From the NCBI RefSeq assembly GCF_002368115.1, contig NZ_AP018316.1, forward strand, positions 3,780,651 to 3,844,650: a stretch of 64,000 nucleotides of DNA, in the 5' to 3' direction. Below are positions 1 to 8,078 of the stretch, one piece after another. Each line of letters starts with the position of its first letter. Position 1 is the stretch's first letter. Origin of the DNA: Dolichospermum compactum NIES-806 (lineage in GTDB: Bacteria; Cyanobacteriota; Cyanobacteriia; Cyanobacteriales; Nostocaceae). A model generated the notes under the pieces. It saw nothing but the letters and a program-made list of their open reading frames with translations. It had not been told where the DNA came from and searched no databases. A program made the translations under genes and the position numbers.

Positions 1-458
1 GCTTCCCGAAAGTCCCGTACTTCAGGGCGGACATAATTAATAAAGTTATTAATAATACCATCTATTGCGTCAGCATCGCCCATAGTCACGCGCTGGGTTT
101 CTTGTCCAGATTGAATTAAAACCGCAGTTTGAGAATCTTCAAATAGTATATTACTATCGGGATAACCTTTATTTAATTTCTTTTCTATTTCCTCGTCTAA
201 TTTGTCGTATTGGTCTTTACTTTCCCAATAACCCCAATCTAAGCGCAAAGCGTCTTTAATTGTGCCATCAGGATAAACAAGTTTACCATTGGGTAATCTA
301 TAATCTAATTCAGGAATCAGTAAAAAATCTCTAGGTTTACAATATTCGTTTAACAGGTTTTGGAAAGCGACGCGAATGGATGTTTCTTTGCGAGAACCAC
401 CATATTGAATGATTTTTTCTACTTCGGCTTGATATTGTGTCACCAGGAGTCTAGACAT
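1..458 (-). CDS. Restriction-modification enzyme, N-terminal part (type ISP/IIG-like)
   Basis: Partial gene running off the left edge; only about 152 N-terminal residues are visible, starting at the ATG at 458-456. It opens MSRLLVTQYQAEVEKII and continues with a GGSRKETSIR stretch, an LLIPELDYRLPNGKLVYPDG segment and DALRLDWGYWE. This is the N-terminal nuclease-like region I associate with large single-chain restriction-methylation enzymes (Eco57I or LlaBIII type) in cyanobacteria. The helicase and methylase domains would lie outside the window, so the family is inferred from the N-terminus alone. A lone hicB-like gene sits just upstream on the same strand. Confidence 0.65.
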   Translation of the reverse strand, partial: MSRLLVTQYQAEVEKIIQYGGSRKETSIRVAFQNLLNEYCKPRDFLLIPELDYRLPNGKLVYPDGTIKDALRLDWGYWESKDQYDKLDEEIEKKLNKGYPDSNILFEDSQTAVLIQSGQETQRVTMGDADAIDGIINNFINYVRPEVRDFRE

Positions 459-500
459 AGCTGCACCACAACATTTAAATATATTTGTATTTTTAGGTTT

Positions 501-746
501 TTATACTGGCTCTGTAATTTGATTTAAGTTAATATCCTCAATCAAAGGAATATTTAACCCTAAACGTAAACGTAAAGCCAACCAATCACTAAGTGCTTCT
601 TTTAACTCGCGCCGACAACCTTCTAAGGTTTTATAATTTGCCCATACTCCCTGCAAACCTGGAATTTCACCCCAATAAGTACCATCATCTTCAATAATTT
701 CATAAACTGCTAATTCCATTGCTTTATCAATGTAACTTGCCAGCAT
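501..746 (-). CDS. HicB-family antitoxin-like protein
   Basis: 81 residues. The pattern YEIIEDDGTYWGEIPGLQGVW, then a charged helix ending in LKEALSDWLALRLRLG, is the HicB/UPF0150 partial RNase H-like fold. HicB proteins normally neutralise an adjacent HicA mRNA interferase. No HicA-sized reading frame is visible between this gene and the restriction gene downstream (42 bp away) or in the 430 bp upstream, so it is either solitary or linked to the restriction gene. The ATG at 746 fits the family length. Confidence 0.7.
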   Translation of the reverse strand: MLASYIDKAMELAVYEIIEDDGTYWGEIPGLQGVWANYKTLEGCRRELKEALSDWLALRLRLGLNIPLIEDINLNQITEPV

Positions 747-867
747 TTTTACTATTTCCTGTTAAAAAGTAAATATTTCTTATGTTACAGCAGTTTTCAT
801 CTATTTAAACGATATTCTGAATAAGTCTATTTATTATCCACCAGGCTACTAGAAGTCGCGGAACCAC

Positions 868-996
868 ACAGACGAAACCCACCTTCGTGGGTTTAAAGGC
901 CTTGAATTTGCATTAGTCCACCCAGACGAAACCCACCTATTCCTTCGGTCCCGTAAGGGATACGTGGGTTTAAAAGCCTTGAATTTGCATTAGTCC
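868..996. repeat. Two tandem copies of a hairpin repeat
   Basis: Copy 1 (868-920) and copy 2 (921-996) both contain GACGAAACCCACC, a reverse-complementary GTGGGTTTAAA, and the tail CCTTGAATTTGCATTAGTCC. Copy 2 carries a larger loop with its own small inverted repeat. The rest of the 747-1180 gap shows nothing recognisable apart from the promoter side of the next gene. Confidence 0.7.
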
Positions 997-1180
997 ACGC
1001 AGGTGGACTTTGTTTGTGTAGTCGTGATTTATAATCGCCGGAAATTTTTCAAACATCCTCTGACGAGAGACACCTGTTTAGAGTGGTTGTATTTCACCAA
1101 CTGAGAAAACTTTCAGATAGAAGCATGACGGCCTATATACAGGTTATAATTCTTTTTGCGGAGCAACTTTACAAAAATTT

Positions 1181-1504
1181 ATGAGTAATCCCCTTGTGCA
1201 AGCCTTTTTCGTAGGCAGAGCAGTAGCTGAAGTGATTAATGAGCGTGTAGAAGTCGCCTTGACTGATGCTTTGAGTGAATTAGGCAAATTTGATGCTGAA
1301 GCTAAAGAGCAACTACGCCAGTTTACAGAAGAAGTGATGGCACGAGCTAATCGGGCTGCAGAATCGTCTGCAACTGGAACAACTACAGGTAATAGTTCAT
1401 CTGGGGGAGATTCAGTAGACTTACAGACTGAAATTGACGAATTAAGGGCAGAAATTGCTCTATTAAGAAGTGAATTGCAGAAGCATCGTAATGCTGCAAA
1501 ATAG
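1181..1504 (+). CDS. Conserved cyanobacterial hypothetical, coiled-coil tail
   Basis: 107 residues. The N-terminal half (about residues 1-60) is a run of amphipathic helix rich in Ala and Glu, starting MSNPLVQAFFVGRAVAEVI. A Ser/Thr/Gly linker follows (about 61-78), then a C-terminal helix with heptad-like Leu/Glu spacing (LQTEIDELRAEIALLRSELQ), probably a short coiled coil. No signal peptide or membrane segment is seen. It lies 330 bp before the ABC1-kinase gene on the same strand. I recognise it only as a protein of unknown function; the helical pattern resembles phasin-like or structural proteins but that is not evidence of function. Confidence 0.7.
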   Translation: MSNPLVQAFFVGRAVAEVINERVEVALTDALSELGKFDAEAKEQLRQFTEEVMARANRAAESSATGTTTGNSSSGGDSVDLQTEIDELRAEIALLRSELQKHRNAAK

Positions 1505-1832
1505 GTAATAGGTAATGGGTAATGGGTAATGGGTAATAGAAAAATATTCTCCCTGCCCCCCCTCACAAGGGTAGGTTTTTAATATTGTCTGTGAAGGCAA
1601 GACTGGGAAGACTTGGAGGGAACGTAGACAAGGAAGAGTTTATACGCACAATAGTCTTTTAACGGTGTGTTATTGTTGCCAAAAAACATCATCCTGTAGG
1701 GTTTTCCTCCCTTGTCACCTTGTCCACCTTGTCGCCCAAGTCTTGCCCTCACCAGAATGTAAAAAACCTACATCTGTCAGCCCTGCCCCCCTGCCTCCTG
1801 CCTCCGTAACAACCCGACGGTATAAGAAAAAT
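1505..1832. repeat. Short tandem repeats and large imperfect inverted repeat
   Basis: Right after the stop codon is a tandem run of GGTAATG heptamers (about 1504-1540). The GGCAAGACTGGGAAGACTTGG stretch near 1595 recurs in reverse complement near 1715-1745 (CACCTTGTCGCCCAAGTCTTG), so the region can fold into a long imperfect stem. Open reading frame here is translated repeat, which is why the next gene is started at 1833. Confidence 0.65.
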
Positions 1833-3518
1833 ATGGAACAAGGTTACTCAGACAAAGCATACCGTTGGAATCGGGAAGAATACTCTAGCAAACGCCGCTT
1901 TGTGGATATTTGGTCTTTTGTCTTGACCTTGATGTTCAAAATTTGGCGCTATAACAAGGCTTGGAGTTACCCCGGTGGTGTAACAGAAGCCAAGCAAGCA
2001 GCTAGACGCAAAGCCCAAGCAATCTGGATTAAAACGACGTTTTTAGATTTGGGTCCGACTTTTATTAAGATTGGACAATTGTTTTCAACTCGTGCGGATA
2101 TTTTCTCTGCTGAATATGTGGAGGAGTTATCTAAGTTACAAGATAGAGTCCCGGCATTTAGTTATGAACAGGTAGAAGGGATTATTGAGCAGGAATTAGG
2201 GAAGAAAATTTCCGTCCTGTTCCAAGATTTTGAACCTGTTCCCTTGGCTGCTGCTAGTTTGGGTCAAGTCCATAAGGCTATTTTGTATACTGGTGAATCA
2301 GTGGTTGTCAAGGTGCAACGCCCTGGACTCAAAAAGCTGTTTGAAATTGATTTAGGCATTCTTAAAGGTATTGCTCGCTATTTTCAAAACCATCCCAAAT
2401 GGGGACGGGGGAGAGATTGGATGGGTATATATGAAGAATGTTGTCGGATTCTCTGGGAAGAAATTGATTATCTGAATGAAGGACGCAACGCCGATACTTT
2501 TCGCCGGAATTTCCGTATTTATGATTGGGTAAAAGTACCGAGAGTTTATTGGCGTTATGCTACCTCTAGAGTGATTACTTTGGAGTATGTGCCGGGGATT
2601 AAAGTTAGTCAATATGATGCTTTAGATGCAGCGGGTGTGGATAGAAAAGCGATCGCTCGTTACGGCGCACAAGCATATCTACATCAACTTCTTAACAATG
2701 GTTTCTTCCACGCTGACCCTCACCCTGGTAATCTGGCAGTTAGTCCCGACGGGGCTTTGATTTTCTACGACTTCGGGATGATGGGAACAATTAAATCCAA
2801 TGTCCGCGAAGGATTAATGGAAACTTTATTTGGCATCGCCCAAAAAGATGGCGACCGTGTGGTAAAATCTCTAGTTGGTTTAGGAGCGATCGCCCCAGTT
2901 GAAGACATGGGACCTGTCCGTCGTTCAGTCCAGTTTATGCTGGATAACTTCATGGATAAGCCCTTTGAAAACCAATCTGTGGCAGCCATCAGTGAAGACC
3001 TGTATGAACTCGCTTATGATCAACCATTTAGGTTTCCAGCAACCTTTACCTTCGTCATGCGGGCTTTTTCTACCCTTGAAGGAGTTGGTAAAGGTTTAGA
3101 TCCAGAATTTAACTTTATGGAAGTTGCCCAGCCTTACGCAATGCAGCTTATGACAAATAACAGTATTTCTGAGGGGAATAGCTTCTTGAATGAATTAAGC
3201 CGTCAAGCAGTCCAAGTCAGTAGCACTGCTTTAGGATTACCACGAAGATTAGAAGATACCCTAGATAAAATAGAACGTGGGGATATTCGACTAAGAGTTC
3301 GCTCCGTAGAAACTGAACGCCTGATACGGCGACAGGGTAATATTCAACTGGGAATAAGCTATGCTCTTATTATCAGTGGTTTTACAATTGCTGCCACAAT
3401 TCTCCTAGTTAGCCATTATGTATGGTTAGCAAGTCTGATTGGTCTAATTGCCGCATCAGTTTCATTCATGCTGGTTCGCTTGCTTTTACGCCTCGACCGT
3501 TATGATCGGATGTATTAA
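1833..3518 (+). CDS. ABC1/UbiB/AarF-family atypical kinase
   Basis: 561 residues from the ATG at 1833; an upstream in-frame extension is repeat-derived and was rejected. Family motifs are clear: FIKIGQLFSTR (the KxGQ motif), AAASLGQVHKA (the Ala-rich loop replacing a normal P-loop), VVVKVQRPG with the ATP-binding Lys, FHADPHPGN (catalytic loop) and FYDFGMMG (metal-binding DFG). Two hydrophobic segments at the extreme C-terminus (about residues 500-550) suggest membrane attachment. Members are ATP-dependent regulators of prenylquinone or tocopherol metabolism in membranes; which lipid is served here is not visible. A PP2C phosphatase gene follows after 21 bp, suggesting one transcript. Confidence 0.93.
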   Translation: MEQGYSDKAYRWNREEYSSKRRFVDIWSFVLTLMFKIWRYNKAWSYPGGVTEAKQAARRKAQAIWIKTTFLDLGPTFIKIGQLFSTRADIFSAEYVEELSKLQDRVPAFSYEQVEGIIEQELGKKISVLFQDFEPVPLAAASLGQVHKAILYTGESVVVKVQRPGLKKLFEIDLGILKGIARYFQNHPKWGRGRDWMGIYEECCRILWEEIDYLNEGRNADTFRRNFRIYDWVKVPRVYWRYATSRVITLEYVPGIKVSQYDALDAAGVDRKAIARYGAQAYLHQLLNNGFFHADPHPGNLAVSPDGALIFYDFGMMGTIKSNVREGLMETLFGIAQKDGDRVVKSLVGLGAIAPVEDMGPVRRSVQFMLDNFMDKPFENQSVAAISEDLYELAYDQPFRFPATFTFVMRAFSTLEGVGKGLDPEFNFMEVAQPYAMQLMTNNSISEGNSFLNELSRQAVQVSSTALGLPRRLEDTLDKIERGDIRLRVRSVETERLIRRQGNIQLGISYALIISGFTIAATILLVSHYVWLASLIGLIAASVSFMLVRLLLRLDRYDRMY

Positions 3519-3539
3519 TTAATTGTTCACCAAAAATCT

Positions 3540-4268
3540 ATGAAACTTGAATCTACCGGTTGTACAGATCGGGGGCGTATTCGTGCTTATAATCAAGATT
3601 CCTACTATATTGATCCCGCAGGGCGATTCTTTATAGTCGCTGACGGGATGGGTGGTCATGCAGGAGGAGAAGAAGCCAGTCGCATCGCTACCGAAGAAAT
3701 TCGTTCATATCTAGACAAAAATTGGCAATCCCCCCAATCTTCCTCGGAAATTTTAGAACAAGCTTTATCCACCGCCAATCAAGCCATAGTTAAAGACCAG
3801 CAAAATCATCCCGAACGTGCTGATATGGGAACAACAGCCGTAGTCATCATGATTCGTCCAGATGAATTACCTGTATGTGGTCATGTTGGCGATTCCCGTC
3901 TTTACCGTCTGCGAAAATCACAATTAGAACAAATTACAGAAGACCATACCTGGATCGCCAAAGCCCTGAAAATTGGCGACATTACTGCTGATGAAGCCAG
4001 AGTTCATCCCTATCGCCACGTTTTATCTAGTTGTTTAGGCAGAGAAGACCTCCATCACATTGATATTCAACCAATAACTCTAGAACAGGGCGATCGCCTA
4101 CTTCTCTGTAGTGATGGACTTACAGAAGAACTCATAGATCAGAAAATCTTTGAATACATCAAGGACGCACCTAATTTAGAACAAGCTGCTCATAACCTAG
4201 TTGAAGCCGCTAAAGAAAAAGGTGGACACGATAATATTACCGTCGTCCTCGTGTCTGTAGAAAACTAA
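3540..4268 (+). CDS. PP2C-family Ser/Thr protein phosphatase
   Basis: 242 residues, a complete bacterial-type PPM phosphatase. Metal-binding and fold motifs in order: GRIRAYNQDSYY, VADGMGGHAGG, GTTAVVIM, GHVGDSRLYRL, HVLSSCLG, LLLCSDGLTEEL and GGHDNITVV. These supply the Asp residues that bind two or three Mn/Mg ions. It is cytosolic, with no membrane segment. It follows the ABC1-type kinase by 21 bp and is probably co-transcribed. Cyanobacterial relatives dephosphorylate PII or other phosphoproteins; the substrate here is not deducible. Confidence 0.95.
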   Translation: MKLESTGCTDRGRIRAYNQDSYYIDPAGRFFIVADGMGGHAGGEEASRIATEEIRSYLDKNWQSPQSSSEILEQALSTANQAIVKDQQNHPERADMGTTAVVIMIRPDELPVCGHVGDSRLYRLRKSQLEQITEDHTWIAKALKIGDITADEARVHPYRHVLSSCLGREDLHHIDIQPITLEQGDRLLLCSDGLTEELIDQKIFEYIKDAPNLEQAAHNLVEAAKEKGGHDNITVVLVSVEN

Positions 4269-4500
4269 TATAGCGGTATGCACTTGCATGAGATACATCA
4301 TAGCCCCCTCATCGCTTGCGGGGAGGGGGTTGGGGTTGGGGTTCTTGTATCTCACTCAATCGAGAACCGCTATAGGAGTCAGGAGTCAGGAGTTTAGGAG
4401 TATGGCTAACGCCACGCTGCGCTATCAGGAGAAAGAAGAAAATTCTTTCCCTATTACCTATTACCTGTCACCTGTCACCTTCCCCCTGCCTGTTCCCTAA
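4269..4500. repeat. Dispersed repeat block
   Basis: Contains CCCCCTCATCGCTTGCGGGG plus a G-rich tail (about 4304-4345, repeated near 60404-60447) flanked by the inverted pair TAGCGGT...ACCGCTA (about 4271 and 4367). A second segment, TATGGCTAACGCCACGCTGC (about 4401-4445), recurs at about 21243. The reading frame spanning it is not credible as a gene. Confidence 0.7.
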
Positions 4501-5136
4501 AAAAAGTAAATATACTTAACAATTTGTTCAAATTGAGCATTTTTTATATTAGTAATTTGATAAAAATATTTTTAATCTCCAAAAATTACCACAGGAGCTT
4601 AAATTTCTATAATTTCCACAATTGACAGATTGCACTTTGTAGTCTGCCTTAAATAAATAGCAAATAAGCGGTTAAGACATCAAAGAATCAATATCAGTGC
4701 CAAACATTAAACTTGCCTGTCTCTTGATTTCTCACCGATAACCCCTAAATACCAACCAACCCTTAACTACTTTAACTTAAAGAATCTTCACTAAAATCAA
4801 ACCATCCAACTTGCACAAATCCGCTCTCTGCGGAGTTGATTCTTGTATAAGTAGATTCAGTACCAATACATACCCCAGAAAAATAAATTCAAAAAGATGG
4901 GCAAATTGTCAAATACTTGTTATCTTTCTTAATATAAAGAGACAAATGTTAAGCAAAATCTAGCCCAAGGATTACCTCTTCGGACTTCTATGTAATTCAA
5001 CAGATTGCAAATAAAGGAACTCAGGAATTTAAATAACAAGCAACAACCTGTTTAACCTTTAAATCGTGACTTCCAACTTTTCAATTCTGTTATCAATTTA
5101 TTTCGACTTTAAACCTTGTTTGTTTTGGAGTTCATT
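4501..5136 (+). promoter_or_regulatory. Long upstream region of nblA
   Basis: About 640 bp of AT-rich DNA with no credible gene between the repeat block and nblA. nblA genes are normally induced by nutrient starvation through NtcA and NblR. I looked for an NtcA box (GTA-N8-TAC) and found only an imperfect GTAGATTCAGTAC with a 7-bp spacer at about 4850, so no site is claimed. The ribosome-binding site TTGGAG lies at 5125-5130. Confidence 0.4.
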
Positions 5137-5334
5137 ATGAATCAACGAACTGAACTATCTTTGGAACAGCAATTTAGCATTCGCTCCTTTGCCACACAAG
5201 TCCAACACATGAGCCACGAACAAGCTCAGGATTTTTTGGTTAAACTGTATGAGCAAATGGTCGTCCGTGAAGCAACTTACCAAGAAATGCTCAAACACCA
5301 ATGGGGTCTAGAATCAGATCCCAATATGGCATAG
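5137..5334 (+). CDS. nblA: NblA phycobilisome degradation protein
   Basis: 65 residues from the ATG at 5137, preceded by TTGGAG with a 6-bp gap; an upstream in-frame start at 5116 lies ahead of that ribosome-binding site and was rejected. The sequence ELSLEQQFSIRSFATQVQ, then MSHEQAQDFLVKLYEQMVVR and YQEMLKHQWG, is diagnostic of NblA. NblA is a small helical dimer that binds phycobiliproteins and the ClpC chaperone, delivering phycobilisomes to proteolysis during nitrogen or other starvation. It stands alone after a long upstream region. Confidence 0.97.
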   Translation: MNQRTELSLEQQFSIRSFATQVQHMSHEQAQDFLVKLYEQMVVREATYQEMLKHQWGLESDPNMA

Positions 5335-5381
5335 AGTTACTAATGAGTCACTTCTCCTGTATCGCAGTGAAAGCCAAGTAA

Positions 5382-5644
5382 CTAACTTAATGTTTGTCCG
5401 AGATAATTATGTTGAAGCAGAAAAGTATACTGCCGCTCTCCTTCATGAAGTCGTCCTTTATACTGGAAAGAAATTTCTGGGCGATCGCTGTTAGGAAAGA
5501 TTAATTTTGTAGCTATAGAGAACCAATTATCTCGATTCCAAACCACTAATGTTAAACCTTTCAAGGGGATTGGTTGACTATTGCGCTCCAACTAACTTGG
5601 ATCACCCACCGTCCTGGTTCTAATAAAAAAGTATGTCCCACCTG
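5382..5644 (-). pseudogene. Frameshifted gene remnant, product unknown
   Basis: Two adjacent minus-strand frames read as one protein if one G is restored near 5590: QVGHTFLLEPGRWVIQVSW, then ERNSQPIPLKGLTLVVWNR and onward to FQYKGRLHEGERQYTFLLQ. The first frame begins right after a stop and the second ends early at 5382, so both ends are missing too. The composition is protein-like, but I cannot name the family. It sits between nblA and anmK. Confidence 0.45.
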
Positions 5645-5725
5645 CTAAATCCCTTGTTTTAATCCAGCACAGTCGAAGTTTAGAAATACTTGCTAACATA
5701 GTATTTTGAGAGACAAGAGACTAAA

Positions 5726-6877
5726 TTAGCGATAATTATCGTGAATTTCTCCTAAAAGCATCTCTTGATATGCTCCTGTGACTGCGGGTAAGTTACCAGG
5801 AATATTGATGTTTCGCCAGTATGCTAAAACCGCAAAAGCGATCGCTTCTTTAAATGCAGCGCTTAAGCCAAACTTATCTGTAGTTGACACTGGAACATTC
5901 CCCAACAGCAACTGTAAGCGATTTTTTAAGTAACTATTACGACTGCCACCACCACATAATATTACCTTATGTGGTCTTTTAGGGAGAAAATTATCATAAC
6001 TATGGACAATAGAAACTGCCGTTAATTCTGTGATAGTTGCTAAAAAATCTGCGGCATTAAGTTGGTAGGGTTGGGCATCCTCTAAACAATCATGCAAATA
6101 GGTAATCCCAAATAACTCCCGTCCAGTAGATTTGGGTGGTGGTAAATGGAAATACTCGTGACTTAGCCATTTTTCCACCAAGGGGTAACAGGGTGTACCA
6201 CTGGCTGCCCAATCACCATTATTATCATAGCTTTTAGTGCCACTTGTAAAATGCTGGACGGCTAGATCCAATAAACTATTACCTGGACCTGTATCCCAGC
6301 CGCGAATTTGCGACAACCAATCATCACTACGGGCAGGAAGATACGTAACATTACCAATACCACCAATATTTTGAATACAACGTTCTTCCTGGAGATGACT
6401 GAGTAAATAGGCATCTACTTTAGGAACAAGGGGCGCACCGTGACCATAAGCAGCTATATCTGCTATTCGGAAATTACTGACAGTAGTAATACCTGTTAAG
6501 TGGGCAATCATCGCGCCCCGTCCCAATTGGCAGCTATAACCCAGTTCTTCTAGTCCTTGGGGTGGACGATGGTAAACAGTTTGACCATGAGAACCGATGA
6601 GAGTGGCTCTGGGATGACCAAATTGAATATGTTGAGCAGCTTGGGCAAAATTATGAGCGATCGCATCATCTATTGCGGCTAAATCTGCCATTGATATCGC
6701 CGTACCAGCCCCCAGCCCAAGAATGTGTTCTCTGAGTTGAGGGGAGTAGGGATAGGTTTCCCCTGCCAGTAATTTCACTTTCAAATCCAAATCTCTACCG
6801 GAAATTTCTACTAAAGCGGTATCTATCCCATCTACGGACGTACCACTCATTAAACCAATTACGCGAGTCGGTTGCAT
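5726..6877 (-). CDS. anmK: Anhydro-N-acetylmuramic acid kinase
   Basis: 383 residues, normal for AnmK. It opens with the family ATP-site motif VIGLMSGTSVDGIDTALVEI, followed by IGSHGQTVYHRP, NFRIADIAAYGHGAPLVP, IQNIGGIGNVTYLP, WDTGPGNSLLDLA and VILCGGGSRN near the C-terminus. The enzyme cleaves the 1,6-anhydro ring of anhydro-MurNAc and phosphorylates it to MurNAc-6-phosphate during cell-wall recycling in the cytoplasm. The gene stands alone on the minus strand. Confidence 0.96.
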   Translation of the reverse strand: MQPTRVIGLMSGTSVDGIDTALVEISGRDLDLKVKLLAGETYPYSPQLREHILGLGAGTAISMADLAAIDDAIAHNFAQAAQHIQFGHPRATLIGSHGQTVYHRPPQGLEELGYSCQLGRGAMIAHLTGITTVSNFRIADIAAYGHGAPLVPKVDAYLLSHLQEERCIQNIGGIGNVTYLPARSDDWLSQIRGWDTGPGNSLLDLAVQHFTSGTKSYDNNGDWAASGTPCYPLVEKWLSHEYFHLPPPKSTGRELFGITYLHDCLEDAQPYQLNAADFLATITELTAVSIVHSYDNFLPKRPHKVILCGGGSRNSYLKNRLQLLLGNVPVSTTDKFGLSAAFKEAIAFAVLAYWRNINIPGNLPAVTGAYQEMLLGEIHDNYR

Positions 6878-6985
6878 TGACTCAAATACTTTTATGAATT
6901 TGCGATCGTAGTGTAATTGATCCTATTACCCATGTCAAAACAATACTTTGACTATGCTTGAATTTAAAAATCCCTTTTTATAAAG

Positions 6986-7181
6986 TAATACTATTGCCAA
7001 TTTTCCAAAATATGTCTGAAACCCAATAAAATCGTGACGATACAGCACTTTCCGGTGTTATGAGGTACACATCTAGCGGGCAAGATGCCCGCACCACAAG
7101 AGTTTCATGATTCAACCTTGTACCTCATTAGAGCGGAATCTGCTGTATCAATAGGGTTTCAGGGCTTTGGCAATAGTATTG
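6986..7181. mobile_element. Long-hairpin MITE-like element (about 195 bp)
   Basis: Imperfect terminal inverted repeats run most of the element's length. AATACTATTGCCAA at the left pairs with its complement near 7167-7180. Inside it CTGAAACCC (7017) pairs with GGGTTTCAG (7155), TACAGCA (7041) with TGCTGTA (7141), and ATGAGGTACA (7060) with TGTACCTCAT (7119). The short plus-strand frame within it (7085-7279) is not a gene. There is no transposase, so it would need help from another locus to move. Confidence 0.75.
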
Positions 7182-7259
7182 ATAAGGAGAATGCCGAAAA
7201 CCCTTGCAAGCCCTGCGCCCCTACATTTTATGCCACGCTTCACTATCAGCAACCCCTAA

Positions 7260-7859
7260 CTAATTTTGCTGAAGATTAATATCTTGTAAATCCAAAGCAT
7301 AATTTAAACGTAAAATATTTACCCCTGGTTCACCAAAAATTCCTAAAAACCTGCCATCAAAATACTTATTAATCAACGGAATAATATCATCTTCCTGAAT
7401 ACCCCGTGCCTGTGCCACTCTCTCTATTTGTTGTCGTGCTGCTTTTAAAGAAATATGTGGGTCTAAACCAGACCCTGACGTATAAATCAAATCACCCACA
7501 GGTTGTTTATCCTGATTCTGTAATTCTTCCACCTGCTTGAGAATACGTTTTTTAAGTTCTGGGTTAGTGGGAGCGAGATTACTACCTCCAGAAATACCAG
7601 TCGGTTGAGCTTTTTTACCTTGACTATATCTAACAGCGCTAGGACGACCATGAAAATAACGATCAGATGTAAATCCCTGACCAATTAAAGTCGAACCAAT
7701 AAGTTGATTATTGATATTTGAAATCATACTACCATTAGCTGAAATGGGGAAAAAAGACTGACCGACTAGCAATATAAAAAGAGGATAGACAATTGCTGTT
7801 AATAACCAAATTACCAAAGTTATTCTAATTGCCTTGAAAGTTTCTCTAAAAATAGACAT
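7260..7859 (-). CDS. kdpC: Potassium-transporting ATPase subunit C
   Basis: 199 residues. One N-terminal membrane helix (about residues 12-34), then the KdpC signature regions GSTLIGQGFTSDRYFHGRPS, SGGSNLAPTNP, TSGSGLDPHIS and a C-terminal INKYFDGRFLGIFGEPGVNI. KdpC is the small stabilising subunit of the Kdp P-type pump that imports K+ at high affinity across the plasma membrane. It is the last gene of kdpABC, 219 bp after kdpB; no kdpG or kdpD is seen in this gap or just downstream. Confidence 0.97.
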   Translation of the reverse strand: MSIFRETFKAIRITLVIWLLTAIVYPLFILLVGQSFFPISANGSMISNINNQLIGSTLIGQGFTSDRYFHGRPSAVRYSQGKKAQPTGISGGSNLAPTNPELKKRILKQVEELQNQDKQPVGDLIYTSGSGLDPHISLKAARQQIERVAQARGIQEDDIIPLINKYFDGRFLGIFGEPGVNILRLNYALDLQDINLQQN

Positions 7860-8078
7860 AATTTAATCTTGATTTAATCTTGAATTTAATAAGAGGATTC
7901 ACCGAAGTAGGCTCCCAGTCAGGATATAGGAGTAAAAGTGCTGTATGGCTTTTTCTATAAATTTTGTAACCCATTTAAAATCATTCTGGTTGAAAAATGG
8001 TATTATTTTCATAAAGCAAAAGGTAAGATAACAAGAGGTAAAAGGCAAGAATTACCAATTACCTATTCACATAATTAT

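Noticed and set aside
1144..1566. Minus-strand frame of about 140 codons
   Set aside because: Antisense to the coiled-coil gene at 1181-1504 and partly built from GGTAATG repeats.
4840..4865. NtcA box upstream of nblA
   Set aside because: The GTA...TAC spacing is 7, not 8, and no -10 box at the right distance was seen.
7085..7279. Plus-strand 64-codon frame
   Set aside because: It is made of the long-hairpin element and other repeats upstream of anmK.
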